A DNA stretch of 64,000 nucleotides. Source: Plantago elongata (taxonomy: Eukaryota; Streptophyta; Magnoliopsida; Lamiales; Plantaginaceae). Shown piece after piece: positions 1-9,805 of the stretch. The DNA lies in NCBI GenBank assembly GCA_036897095.1, contig JAYMSP010000157.1:1-64000 (forward strand), read 5' to 3'. Position numbers and translations under genes: made by a program. Numbering within the stretch: the first letter of the stretch is position 1; the number at the start of each line of letters is the position of its first letter. The notes under the pieces were generated by a model that was given only the letters and a program-made list of their open reading frames with translations, ran no database searches and was not told the DNA's origin.

Positions 1-579
1 CATTAGCGTTGGAGCTTGATGCCATTTTTTCTTTTTTTTTTTTTTTTTCTACACTCTGGACTCTATAGTAAAAAATTAATATTGGTGTGTTAGAATAGGT
101 GGCTTATTGCATTATTTATAGTGCTCATTAAGGTGTTGGATAAAGAAAAGTTGACAAAAAGATGACTGGATTGTTGGAAAATAAAGTGGGTCATCCTAAT
201 TATACCTGCTTAATTTTTCTCCAACAAAATGATTTTCTAAAATTGACTAAATTGTATCGTAATAAAATTATAAAAACATGATATTTTGTTGGTCCATTTA
301 AAAAAATGGCAATTGACAAATTTTCAAATTGACTAAAATTAGGAAGTTCATAATTATTTAGTCATTATGCTTTTGCAACAAATTAAGTGTTAAGATTATC
401 TACCTAATGGGGCCTAAATATTTATAAAAATCATGTTTCAGTAAATTTAGTTGTCATGGTCAATCATACACTACTAGAATTTGGTAGAAACATTGTAACA
501 ATGTCAATTAAAAAATAAGAAATAACTTCGAGAGCATAATTAACTTATTTTAAAAATAATGGGAGTTAACATACTTTAG
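1..579. other. AT-rich stretch without a gene
   Basis: I see only AT-rich DNA here. There is a T-run near position 32-48, no long reading frame and no splice-organised coding sequence. It leads directly into the degenerate tandem array that starts near 580. Confidence 0.5.
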
Positions 580-1545
580 CTTTAATTTAAACAGATAAAA
601 TTTGAAAAGTCATATATAAATGGTAAATTATTTTGCAAAGTCGTTTTGAATTTACTGGTACGCTAACTGCCAAGGTATCACCGATTAGTGATTAATTATG
701 TGATGTGATCTAGATCATGGCACTAATTATATGTACCAAATTTAACTTGTACGAGGAAAACTCGAAAAATCATATATAAACAGTTAATTATCATCTTGAA
801 GAATCATTTTCAAATTTATTAGTGCTAACTATCACGGGATCACCCAGTTAGTTATTATGTGATCTAGATCACGACACCAATTACACCAACTTTAACTTGT
901 GCGAAAAAAACTATAAAAATCGTATATATGAGGTATCTTGTAGAATGAGTTTCTAATTTATTGGTGCTAAAACTGCCAAGTGCCAAGAGTCACCCAATTA
1001 GTGAGTATGTGATCTAGCTAGTGATTTGTAATCTATATCAGGACACAATTATACCAACTTTAACTTCTGAGATAAATACTCGAAAAATCGAATATAAATT
1101 AATTATCTTGTAAAATTAGTTTCAAATTTATTTGTGCTAACTGTTAAGGAATTACCAATTTATTTGTGAGACCTAGTCAATGGCTATGTGATCTAGATCA
1201 CGACACCAACTATACTAATTTTAACTTGTACTGAGAAAACCTAAAATTCATATATAATTAATTAATTATCTTGTAAAATCAATTTCAAATTTAGTGGTTC
1301 TATCTGCCAAGGAATCTTCTCTCTGTCAAGGGATCACCCAATTAGTGATATATGATCTAGTTAGTGATTATGTGATCTAGATCACGACAACAATTATACC
1401 AACTTTAACTTCCATGCACGGAGAAATTTTGAAAGATAAATAAAAAGCATGCAATTAATTGGAGTTTTGGATTTATTGGTGCTAACTACCAAGTGATCAC
1501 CTAGCTAGCGATTATGTGATCTTGATCACGATACAATTTGAAAGT
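580..1545. repeat. Degenerate tandem array, about six units of 140-185 bp
   Basis: Six successive units can be aligned by eye, starting near 585, 741, 891, 1061, 1224 and 1409. Most units open with TTAACTTGTAC-like bases, then carry an AAAAATC(A/G)TATATA segment, a TTTCAAATTTATTGGTGCTAACTG-like segment split by small indels, CACCCAATTAGTGA, and a palindrome related to GTGATCTAGATCAC. They close with ACACCAATTATACCAACTTT. The exact 14-bp palindrome is at 859-872, 1188-1201 and 1372-1385, with one-base variants at 705-718 and 1516-1529. Units have diverged by substitutions and indels, so the array is old. It lies in the 3' flank of the LEA_2 gene. I do not recognise the family. Confidence 0.8.
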
Positions 1546-1730
1546 TGCAATTGCAATTATATGTTCAAATATGTTGTAGTAACATCACGACCTATTTATT
1601 AGAAAGAAAAAGTTACTATTCCCCTTATAATACCGTCTAATAATATTTTACATCCGAATCATGCAATATAAACAAATAATCTGAATACAAAATGAAATAC
1701 AAATGTAATAGTAATAGTGAAAATGAATAC

Positions 1731-2384
1731 TCAATTGCACACAATATTCTTTAGCAGTCGAGTTGCAGTAACAATTTCCATAGAGCAATTCATATTCGTT
1801 GCTCGATTCCTCCTCATGAAAAATATCAAGTCCACTATTCCGACCATCCTAGCCTGACTCGTAATCGGCAGGACACCGTTACTCAATTCACTTGCCAGCT
1901 GAGCATTAACTTGCTCGTTAGCCAAATTCAAATCCACTATCTCATTAACTCTCCTTGTTGTACGCCACCCTACATACGAGTTTGGCACAACTACCTCGCC
2001 AATGGGAGTTCCTCGATAAAAGAACTGAACGGTTGTGTCCCTATACCTATACCTCCCAAAATTCGCATTCCTAATGATGAATTGAGTAAGCAGACTACCT
2101 TGAAACGTAAGATTGGACGGCGAACCGCTATTGATGTTGTCGACCGTGCCAGAACTTACGCGGAACTTAGGAGTTCTAACTTTTGCTATGGTAACTGCAA
2201 AAACTGCAATCACCGCGCATTGGAAAATGGCAAAGAGGACTATGTAGAGTATGCACTTGTTGCGCTTCTTCTTGCGCTGCTCACGAGTGTCGTCGAGGGC
2301 AGCTCTTGCTTCCGTGTCGCGGTGACCATTACCTTGTGGTGGTAGCATTGGGTGAGGTGATTGAATTGTTTCCTTCTCAGCCAT
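1731..2384 (-). CDS. LEA_2 / NDR1-HIN1-like (NHL) membrane protein
   Basis: This is a single-exon gene of 217 residues. The N-terminal 43 residues are polar and end in a basic cluster (RKKKRNK, about 37-43). A strong hydrophobic segment follows at about 44-67, fitting a single-pass signal anchor. The remainder is a LEA_2 beta-sandwich region, with the family's typical 'NxNFGRYRYRD' strand near the middle (here NANFGRYRYRD) and a later GVVxxxVxAR-like region (VLPITSQARMVG). Family members include NDR1, HIN1 and At1g64065-like proteins, which sit in the plasma membrane or ER and are often induced by stress or pathogens. The start is the first in-frame ATG, about 85 bp below a TATA box. Membership of LEA_2 is clear; the exact role within the large family is not. 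Confidence 0.88.
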   Translation of the reverse strand: MAEKETIQSPHPMLPPQGNGHRDTEARAALDDTREQRKKKRNKCILYIVLFAIFQCAVIAVFAVTIAKVRTPKFRVSSGTVDNINSGSPSNLTFQGSLLTQFIIRNANFGRYRYRDTTVQFFYRGTPIGEVVVPNSYVGWRTTRRVNEIVDLNLANEQVNAQLASELSNGVLPITSQARMVGIVDLIFFMRRNRATNMNCSMEIVTATRLLKNIVCN

Positions 2385-2470
2385 TGTATAATATGTTAAA
2401 AACTTTGAAAAGAGAAGTAAGTTGAGTTGTTGTCGATTGAAGATGGAAGTGGAAGTCTGATGAAGATGCC

Positions 2471-2479
2471 ATATATATA
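2471..2479 (-). promoter_or_regulatory. Probable TATA box of the LEA_2 gene
   Basis: The minus strand reads CTATATATAT, about 87-95 bp upstream of the ATG at 2384, a normal plant TATA-to-ATG distance. No start-site data are available, so the assignment rests on sequence and position alone. Confidence 0.5.
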
Positions 2480-4192
2480 GGATACATGATTACTAATTTA
2501 CTACTACATATAATAACACATGTTTAATGATCGATAGCTACATATGTTTGTCATTATTTTGGTATGGTTGAACGCGTGAGAGGTTGTTTATGTTGACTTA
2601 TTTAGGTGGTGATTTCCCTAACTCTCAATATAGTTTGAACATGTTACAAATACAAGGTCTCAAGTGCAGACCTGAATATACTCTAATTAGTAAATTATTC
2701 ATGTTAATTGGAGCACAACCTCAAATTCCTTAAATTGGGACTTGGAAATGATATTATGAAAAGTTTCAACTTCTAGAAGATAGTCAAAACTAAGGGCCTT
2801 TTTCTTTTTTTTGGTAAATATCCTGGTATTTAGTTAAGCTATTCTTGTAGATGAATTTTGTCCAAAATAATTATCATCATGTTAATTGCATGTGTACGGT
2901 AAATATGTTGAATTGTCCGCAAAATAACTTGATATCTACTCCTCTCTTTACTCTTGAACTGCAGACACTCTTAATTATGCCCGATGATCACAAATTCACA
3001 ATTCACATACCATTTAATTATTTTACGAGCTATTCCTTTAATATTATATTTTAAGACATGAGTATGTTATTTTCGTAATACAAGAGTTAAGTGACTGATT
3101 GAATAACGATTTGAATTGAAAAATGCTTAGTCATTTCCACGTATTGTAGCATTTTGTTTGGTGGGCACAAGCCTGAAATGTAGTACTACTAACTTGTAGG
3201 GTTTGACAGAGTCACAGACTAACATTTTAACTACTAAGTCAACCGTTACTCTCCTCTGACCTAAACATCATCGGAGTTCTTAATTTTTTCTTATTTCCCT
3301 GAATTGAAGGACAAGGATGTGTGCATAAATTTCCAGTTTCACATTTAATTTCATACAAGTTTGACACAAACCACACAACAAATTAAGATGAACGCGACTT
3401 GGTTAAGTTTGACTAAACCCATTGTCTAGAAGACAAGTCTCTTTTCTATGGACTTTAATCCTTAAGATTAGTTTTATTAGTTTAGTGCATTCCAACTTAT
3501 AAACTGATGAATTGATATAGTAAGTGTTGTTAAATGAGTCACGTATTAATGGATGCTTGGCTTTGTTCGATTGTGTTTGCGACCTATTCGATAAGGTTTT
3601 AAAGCTTTATAGGAGTTGGTGTTGATCGAGTTGAGTAAGGTTGTTATTATAAGCTCGGTTTTTTAATTAAATATACCAAATAATTTATTTTGTGGATAAC
3701 AAACTCGACTAAAGTTCAAGCTAGTGAACCAAATTCAAGTTTGATTCGAGCTAGAAAATTAGCTTGTTGTTTAACAAGGCGAGCGTGTTCAGAGATTCGA
3801 TGATTCGATCTCGGAACGGGATATGACCCAGGTCGCCGAGGTCAGCAGTCAACACGACTAGGATAAAGATTTTCCCTTTGACACTTTTTCAATGATTCAC
3901 TATTCACTCGAATTGGTAATGGACATTTCTTGTCCAGCTGAGGAGTGGGCTTTGAGAGAAGACATGATTGATTTAATGGGCTTACATATGAGTTGGGCTC
4001 CTTAATATTTCAGAAAGGCAGGCTCCTTGTTATTTCGGAAAAACACGCCCAAGTTGCTTTTTGCAAACACGCGCTTCCTATATGAATTTTAAAACTTTGT
4101 AATACGTGTAAACTTATCGTTCACCCTTATCGATTTTGTCACATTTGGAGTCGAAATGTATGTTGATCCCCACCGTCTAGTTAGGGTATGTT

Positions 4193-4340
4193 CTTTTCCA
4201 TTTAAAATTAATTTAGTTCAATTCAATTAAATTCAGTTTAGTTCATCTCGGCTTAATTATAATTTATATTTTACTTCAGTCGAATTCAGTTAAATTTAAT
4301 TTAATAATTTTTAATTAAAGTGAACAATTCTTTTAATTTA
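4193..4340 (+). repeat. Short dispersed repeat (copy 1 of 2), TTCAGTT-rich
   Basis: This AT-rich segment is built of repeated TTCAGTT/TTCAATT words around a core reading ATAATTTATATTTTACTTCA. A matching core in opposite orientation lies at about 8740-8880. Both copies have TGTTCTT-like bases near one edge. The size and AT-richness suggest a MITE-like non-autonomous element, but I cannot define its terminal repeats or target duplication. Confidence 0.5.
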
Positions 4341-4973
4341 ACTTAAAAATTAACAATCAAATATCCCCCAATACATGTGATGTGAATGGATGAACAAGCT
4401 AGCTATTTCATGAGTCCTGGAGTTAACACAATAAATGGTACGTGGCGGCTGCATGGCCCAAATCATAATCAAATTATATGTAATTTAGAGATCATTTTAG
4501 TCCTTTAATATGATAAATAAATCTTAGGTGTACAAATATCCATTACGTAGTGTCCCGTGATTGTACAGCTATTATAAGCTATAGATGGCAAAAACAAACA
4601 ACCTACACATACAGACCAAGCCAAGATGGAAGAGATAAAAGTCTTTCACGAATTATACCTTAATTTCGACTGATGATATATATAATGGTACGTTATATGT
4701 TTAACTTTAAATATTTTATATTTAATTAGTTATATAAATTATAAATATGCTGAAAGATAGCTTATATCTAACATATAGTGTTTTATGTCGACATATATAA
4801 TATATATATTTAAATATAATGAAATATTTATGTTGATGAATAGATAGTATCTCGAAAAATTATCTAGTTTAGGATGCTTCGAAATGCGAATAACCCAAAA
4901 ATAAATAAATAAAATGTATAGACAGACACAAGTGGACATGATCACGGACTGGAAGTTGGTTCCATCATACATA

Positions 4974-5179
4974 TTCCCCCGTCCGGTCAGGAACAAAATA
5001 TTTTAAAAAAAATACAATTTTAAAAAAAAAATGTAGTATGTTGTTAAAAATGAGTTTGATAAAATATATGTGGTGGAAAATGAGTTGTATTGTGGAGTTA
5101 TTGTTAAAATGAAAAATGTTTCATTTATAATGAGATGACTAAAACAGAAAATATTTCGTTCGTAATGTGACGGGGGGAG
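4974..5179. mobile_element. Stowaway-like MITE, about 206 bp
   Basis: The left end reads TA|TTCCCCCGTCCGG and the right end, read on the opposite strand, TA|CTCCCCCCGTCACATTACG. These are imperfect terminal inverted repeats of the CTCCCTCCGTCCC type, flanked by TA dinucleotides (4972-4973 and 5180-5181), the target-site preference of Tc1/mariner-derived Stowaway MITEs. Both ends continue into an AAAATATTT motif. The interior has no coding capacity. Interior sequence resembles the element at 12795-12962. Confidence 0.72.
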
Positions 5180-5923
5180 TAATAATTTACAAAATTAACC
5201 TGCCTGTGTGCCTTTGGCGTTTTGCTAGACTTGAAATATGGTAGTTTTATATGTTTATGTGCTCTCGTGAACCATATACTATACAATTCTTCAAATCCAA
5301 TTTAGTATTTAATGATTATTTTGTCAAATACTAAAATGTACTGTGTGTCCCTAGAATAAAACTTCAAAAATAAGTACAAAATCCAAATCTCGGGATGTCA
5401 ATTTCTCCTCCATTCCATACTTTGTGAGTTTACAAGTGTGATCGATTTAAGTATACGCATATCTATTTGTATTTTATGTAAAATATAAACTCCATAAAAG
5501 TATGTTTCGTTTGGCATTTTTAAATCCAATTTAACGTATAATTACTCATATTATATTCATAAGAAGTTATTTATTGTTAAAGTAAGAATCAAAAATTCAG
5601 CTGACATATTATATCAGAGAAATAATGGATATAGATAAATATAAAGGATGCATATTGCATTACGGGTCGGGCCGGAACTAAAAGATAGGCATATGAAGTC
5701 ATTTCGTCCCACTAAAATTTGAATCCTGAATCCGCCTCTGTTACGGTGTCTCTATACACTAAGATTGTAGGGGTACCCGAACAATAATCGCCTACCAAAT
5801 GTCTTCCTTGGACACATACCAAACCATGAACACTATCAGCACATCCTCTTCTATAACATCACCCATATTCCTTACTAGTCACTACTATCATCACTCCACT
5901 CTTCTACTCTCTTTCACTCCTCC

Positions 5924-7729
5924 ATGGAAAAACAAGAACCACCACAATCACCACCCACAGTACCACCACAAGAACCACAACAAAAGACCTACAAACTCAC
6001 TGCCACATCAATCTCCTACACAAAATCCACCACTTCATCCTCCTTCCTCTTCAAACCATGCATTACCTCACCAGCAACACACATTCTAAAATCCATCTCC
6101 CTAACCGCATACCCATCCGAAATCCTTGCCATAGTCGGCCCTAGTGGAGCTGGGAAATCCACCCTCCTTGACATTCTAGCCGCTCGAACGGCCCCCACAA
6201 CCGGCAACCTCCTCCTCAACTCCTCCCCACTTAACCCCTCTGTTTTTCGTAAACTCTCGGCTTACGTCCCTCAACATGACACATGCCTTCCTTTACTCAC
6301 CGTATCCGAAACCTTTGCGTTCTCTGCTCGATTGCTAAACCCGAGAAATGCCGACATTTCCGCCATCGTCGCGTCGCTTCTTGATGAGCTGCGTCTCGCG
6401 CATTTATCGGAGACTAGGCTTGCTCATGGCCTATCGGGTGGAGAAAGGCGACGGGTCTCGATCGGTCTAAGCCTTTTACACAACCCCGCAGTTCTCCTCC
6501 TCGATGAACCAACTTCCGGTCTTGATAGCGGGTCGGCATTGAACGTAATGCAAACATTACGATCGATAACCGAGTCCGGAAACCGAACACTGATCCTATC
6601 CATCCATCAACCAAGCTTCAAGATTCTCTCCACCATCAACAAAATTCTCCTCCTAGCTAAAGGAGAAGTAGTCCACCACGGAACGCTACTCTCCCTAGAA
6701 GAATTCCTACTCTCAAATGGCCTAACCGTTCCACAACAACTCAATCCTCTTGAATACGCAATGGAAGTCCTAACCCAACTTCGAAAAACCGAAAACTCCC
6801 TCCCTCCATCACCCAATCAAACACAAAATCATGACTCCCCCCCTGCCAACACGACCCCAAAAGAAGCAACCCGATACCGAAGCTCACGCCTCCACGAAAT
6901 CACCACATTGTACACCCGATTCTGGAAAATCATCTTCCGAACTAAACAACTACTCCTAACAAACACCTTGCAAGCACTAATCGTCGGCCTAGTTCTCGGC
7001 ACAATCTACATCAACATCAGTCTCGATCGATCAGGGATCGAGAAACGGTTCGGCCTATTCGCATTCACACTCACGTTCCTCTTATCCTCCACAACCGAAA
7101 CCCTCCCGATCTTCATCAACGAACGCCCAATCCTCCTCCGCGAAACCTCAAGCGGAGTCTACCGACTATCATCCTACCTACTAGCAAACACACTCGTCTT
7201 CCTTCCTTACCTACTAACAATCTCAATCCTCTACTCCGTCTCAATCTACTTCATAGTAGGCCTATGTTCGACATGGCAAGCGTTCACATACTTCATTCTC
7301 GTCACATGGATCGTCATCCTAACTGCAAACTCACTAGTCCTTTTCCTTTCCTCCATCGCCCCCAATTACATCGCTGGAACGTCTCTAGTAACCGTTCTAC
7401 TCGCAGGATTCTTCCTGTTTTCGGGGTACTTCATACAGAAGGAGAGCCTGCCGAGATTCTGGTTGTTTATGCACTATCTTTCGATGTACAAGTACGCGCT
7501 GGACTCGTATTTAATCAACGAGTACGCGTGTTTGAGTAACAAGTGTTTGATTTGGCTGGATGAGAAGAGTAATGCGTGTATGGTGAGTGGAAAGGATGTG
7601 ATGGAGAAAAGAGGGTTGCATGAGGAGCAGAGATGGGTAAATGTGTATGTTTTGGTTGGCTTCTTTGTTGTTTATCGTCTTCTTTGGTTGCTTGTGTTGA
7701 TCAGAAGAGTTTCCAGGAAGAAGAAATGA
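5924..7729 (+). CDS. ABC transporter G family half-transporter (WBC), ABCG8/ABCG4-like
   Basis: This intronless gene encodes 601 residues in the reverse ABCG order: nucleotide-binding domain first, then one transmembrane domain. Walker A is GPSGAGKST (residues 72-80), the ABC signature LSGGE (170-174), Walker B LLLDEP (191-196), and the switch histidine is in SIHQP (226-230). Six hydrophobic segments follow from about 345 to 595. Lack of introns and length near 590 fit the Arabidopsis ABCG4/8/10 clade, whose members are plasma-membrane exporters as homo- or heterodimers; the substrate cannot be inferred. Everything needed for ATP hydrolysis is intact. The first half of the gene is unusually C-rich on the coding strand compared with its flanks. 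Position in the window matches ABCG8 (At5g52860, recalled) in the conserved gene order. Confidence 0.93.
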   Translation: MEKQEPPQSPPTVPPQEPQQKTYKLTATSISYTKSTTSSSFLFKPCITSPATHILKSISLTAYPSEILAIVGPSGAGKSTLLDILAARTAPTTGNLLLNSSPLNPSVFRKLSAYVPQHDTCLPLLTVSETFAFSARLLNPRNADISAIVASLLDELRLAHLSETRLAHGLSGGERRRVSIGLSLLHNPAVLLLDEPTSGLDSGSALNVMQTLRSITESGNRTLILSIHQPSFKILSTINKILLLAKGEVVHHGTLLSLEEFLLSNGLTVPQQLNPLEYAMEVLTQLRKTENSLPPSPNQTQNHDSPPANTTPKEATRYRSSRLHEITTLYTRFWKIIFRTKQLLLTNTLQALIVGLVLGTIYINISLDRSGIEKRFGLFAFTLTFLLSSTTETLPIFINERPILLRETSSGVYRLSSYLLANTLVFLPYLLTISILYSVSIYFIVGLCSTWQAFTYFILVTWIVILTANSLVLFLSSIAPNYIAGTSLVTVLLAGFFLFSGYFIQKESLPRFWLFMHYLSMYKYALDSYLINEYACLSNKCLIWLDEKSNACMVSGKDVMEKRGLHEEQRWVNVYVLVGFFVVYRLLWLLVLIRRVSRKKK

Positions 7730-9805
7730 AGAACATACATGAAGCCTACTATATTGTAATGATGATCTGGTATTTTGATTTTCTTTACTTTTTTCTTGTA
7801 ATTGTTCTGTTTTAATATCCCTGGAAAACAAAATTGATTGTGAATTTGTGATGATGATTATTATTATCTTTTCGTCTATGTTTCTTCCATTTTCTCCATG
7901 ACCGTGGTAACATTTTTTTTAAAACTGAATGTCCTGCACTTCGTTTTCAACCTTGGTAACTTGTACTACCTCTTAATTTCAGTAGTATCATGAAATCGAA
8001 CCTAAACACGACACAATGACTCGAATAGTGTTCTCGACGGATGGGGTTCAGGCCCTATTCAAAATTATATCGTTCTAGAACTCTAATATCCAATCTTGGA
8101 TTATTCCAACCTTACCCACAGGAAAAAAAAAAAAAAACAGAATAGGGGTGTAGTGCCTACAAGCACCCTTAACTTCACACTCACTAAACCTCATTCGCAT
8201 CTCAATTCGGAGTAGATTAAAATACCCGGTATGATTATATTATAACGCGTGAGTTGTTATCTGGACGGGATTTAATGACAGATTTGCTAGCTAATTAGGA
8301 CAAATGTGGACGATTTTTCATGTACATTGAACATTATATTGATGAATGCATAAAATTTTAAGAGCAAAAATGCAGTATATTGAAGCATGCATGTGAGATC
8401 TAAAAATTAACGTGCATATATCAAAGACAAGGTGAACCACAGATTGTTCCACTAGAACGTAAACATGTCACGGGTCTTGTCCCGACAATAACAAAGTGTC
8501 AAAGTGTGACAAAAACTATTAATTCGAGTCGATTGGTAAAAGGAGGTCCCATTACATAGTTGATTTAAACCCCACCAAGAATTTTTTGCAGTGTCTTCTT
8601 CTCAACAAATTGAATCAGAATCAGTGTATTTCGTGGTTCACGGTTTCTTTTCATTTTAGGCTTGCATGTGAACTGTTTTTTTAGCCGGTTTTTCTTGTAT
8701 TTTGTGGTATCGTTTGGAAGTTTATTGAATTAGAGTATGGTTTGCATTCTATTCAACTGAGATCAACTGAACTGGACTGAACTGAAGTAAAGTATAAATT
8801 ATAAATAAATTGAACTAGACAAAGCTCAACTGAAGTAATTTTCAATTAAAAAAAACACACTGTAAGAACACTAGAATTAAATTAATTTGTATATTTGTAT
8901 ATGATACTGCATTTTGGTGAGATACAACATTTAAATGAAATATATAGATTAAGAGTAAGAGCACTTTTCATGTTCATTTTTCTCAAACTTCCTATCCTGT
9001 CATAATAAAAAGAAATAACAAGCATATAATCACATTAAAGATCAATAAAGTCATGTTGTATAATAAATTTTGAACACACAATTAAACATTTATGTTAAAT
9101 CATTATTCTACTACATACAATTAATTTAATGTTCATATTAAAGGTCTTTCACAATTCAATACGTTAAATTCGTATGTCAAATAACTTATCATTTTTTTAA
9201 CAATTCTATTTTTATATTTTAAATATTCAAATTTAACTCTTAAAAGTTTGTAATCTTTGAAGGTGAATATTATGCATGGACTTATGACCGGCCCTACAAA
9301 ACATCACCTTACATGGATACTCCTTGGATCCACCCTACACCGAACCTATGAGGGCATGGTAGGAAAGGAAATCAAGCTCTATCCACACCATACACGTTGG
9401 ATACGACTGAAAGTCAGAATTTGGTAAAAAACACCTGGGCCCCGTTTGACATACAGCTGGAGCGGTTATATCACTCAAAAATTAAATATTTTGTATTTTA
9501 ATTGAAAAAGACTACTTAAATTATATTTCAATCCGTCCTTTAAATTTTTCTATCTCGATTTTTATTATACAACTAATTTTTGTATTGACATCGACCCGGC
9601 CCGTTTTCATTTTTCTTTCCGATGGCCAAACGACAACGTTTAACTTCTTCAGTTCACATACACCAACAAACTGGCGATTTCACCTACGATCAATTCACAG
9701 AAATCACCTCAAAATCTGAAATTGAACCTTCCAATTCACTTCTCATCGATGTTTTGATCGGAAAACACTGAGAAATACTCCGATCAAAACCCAAATCACA
9801 AAACG
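7730..9805. other. Intergenic region between ABCG and BET5 genes
   Basis: The interval is AT-rich without a supported gene. It holds the second copy of the TTCAGTT repeat (about 8740-8880, inverted) and an isolated GGGCCCCGTTTGAC motif near 9438, which resembles a hAT-type MITE end but has no visible partner. Roughly the last 180 bp are probably the BET5 promoter and 5' UTR. Confidence 0.5.
8740..8880 (-). repeat. Short dispersed repeat (copy 2 of 2), inverted relative to copy 1
   Basis: Read on the minus strand, this segment carries ATAATTTATACTTTACTTCA followed by several CAGTT words, matching the copy near 4193-4340. On the plus strand it shows as repeated CTGAACTGAACTG-like words. Same interpretation: a MITE-like element, boundaries approximate. 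Confidence 0.5.

Larger units (their letters stand above)
2480..5923. other. Intergenic region with transposon remnants
   Basis: This 3.4-kb AT-rich interval has no convincing gene. Short frames near 2851-3054 and 4739-4996 have low-complexity composition and no family resemblance. It contains an AACTGA-type repeat (about 4193-4340) and a Stowaway-like MITE (4974-5179), described separately. The frame at 5799-6089 overlaps the start of the ABCG gene in another frame and is a shadow. Confidence 0.6.

Noticed and set aside
1911-2345. Plus-strand frame of 144 codons opposite the LEA_2 gene
   Set aside because: Shadow of the minus-strand coding sequence; no signal of its own.
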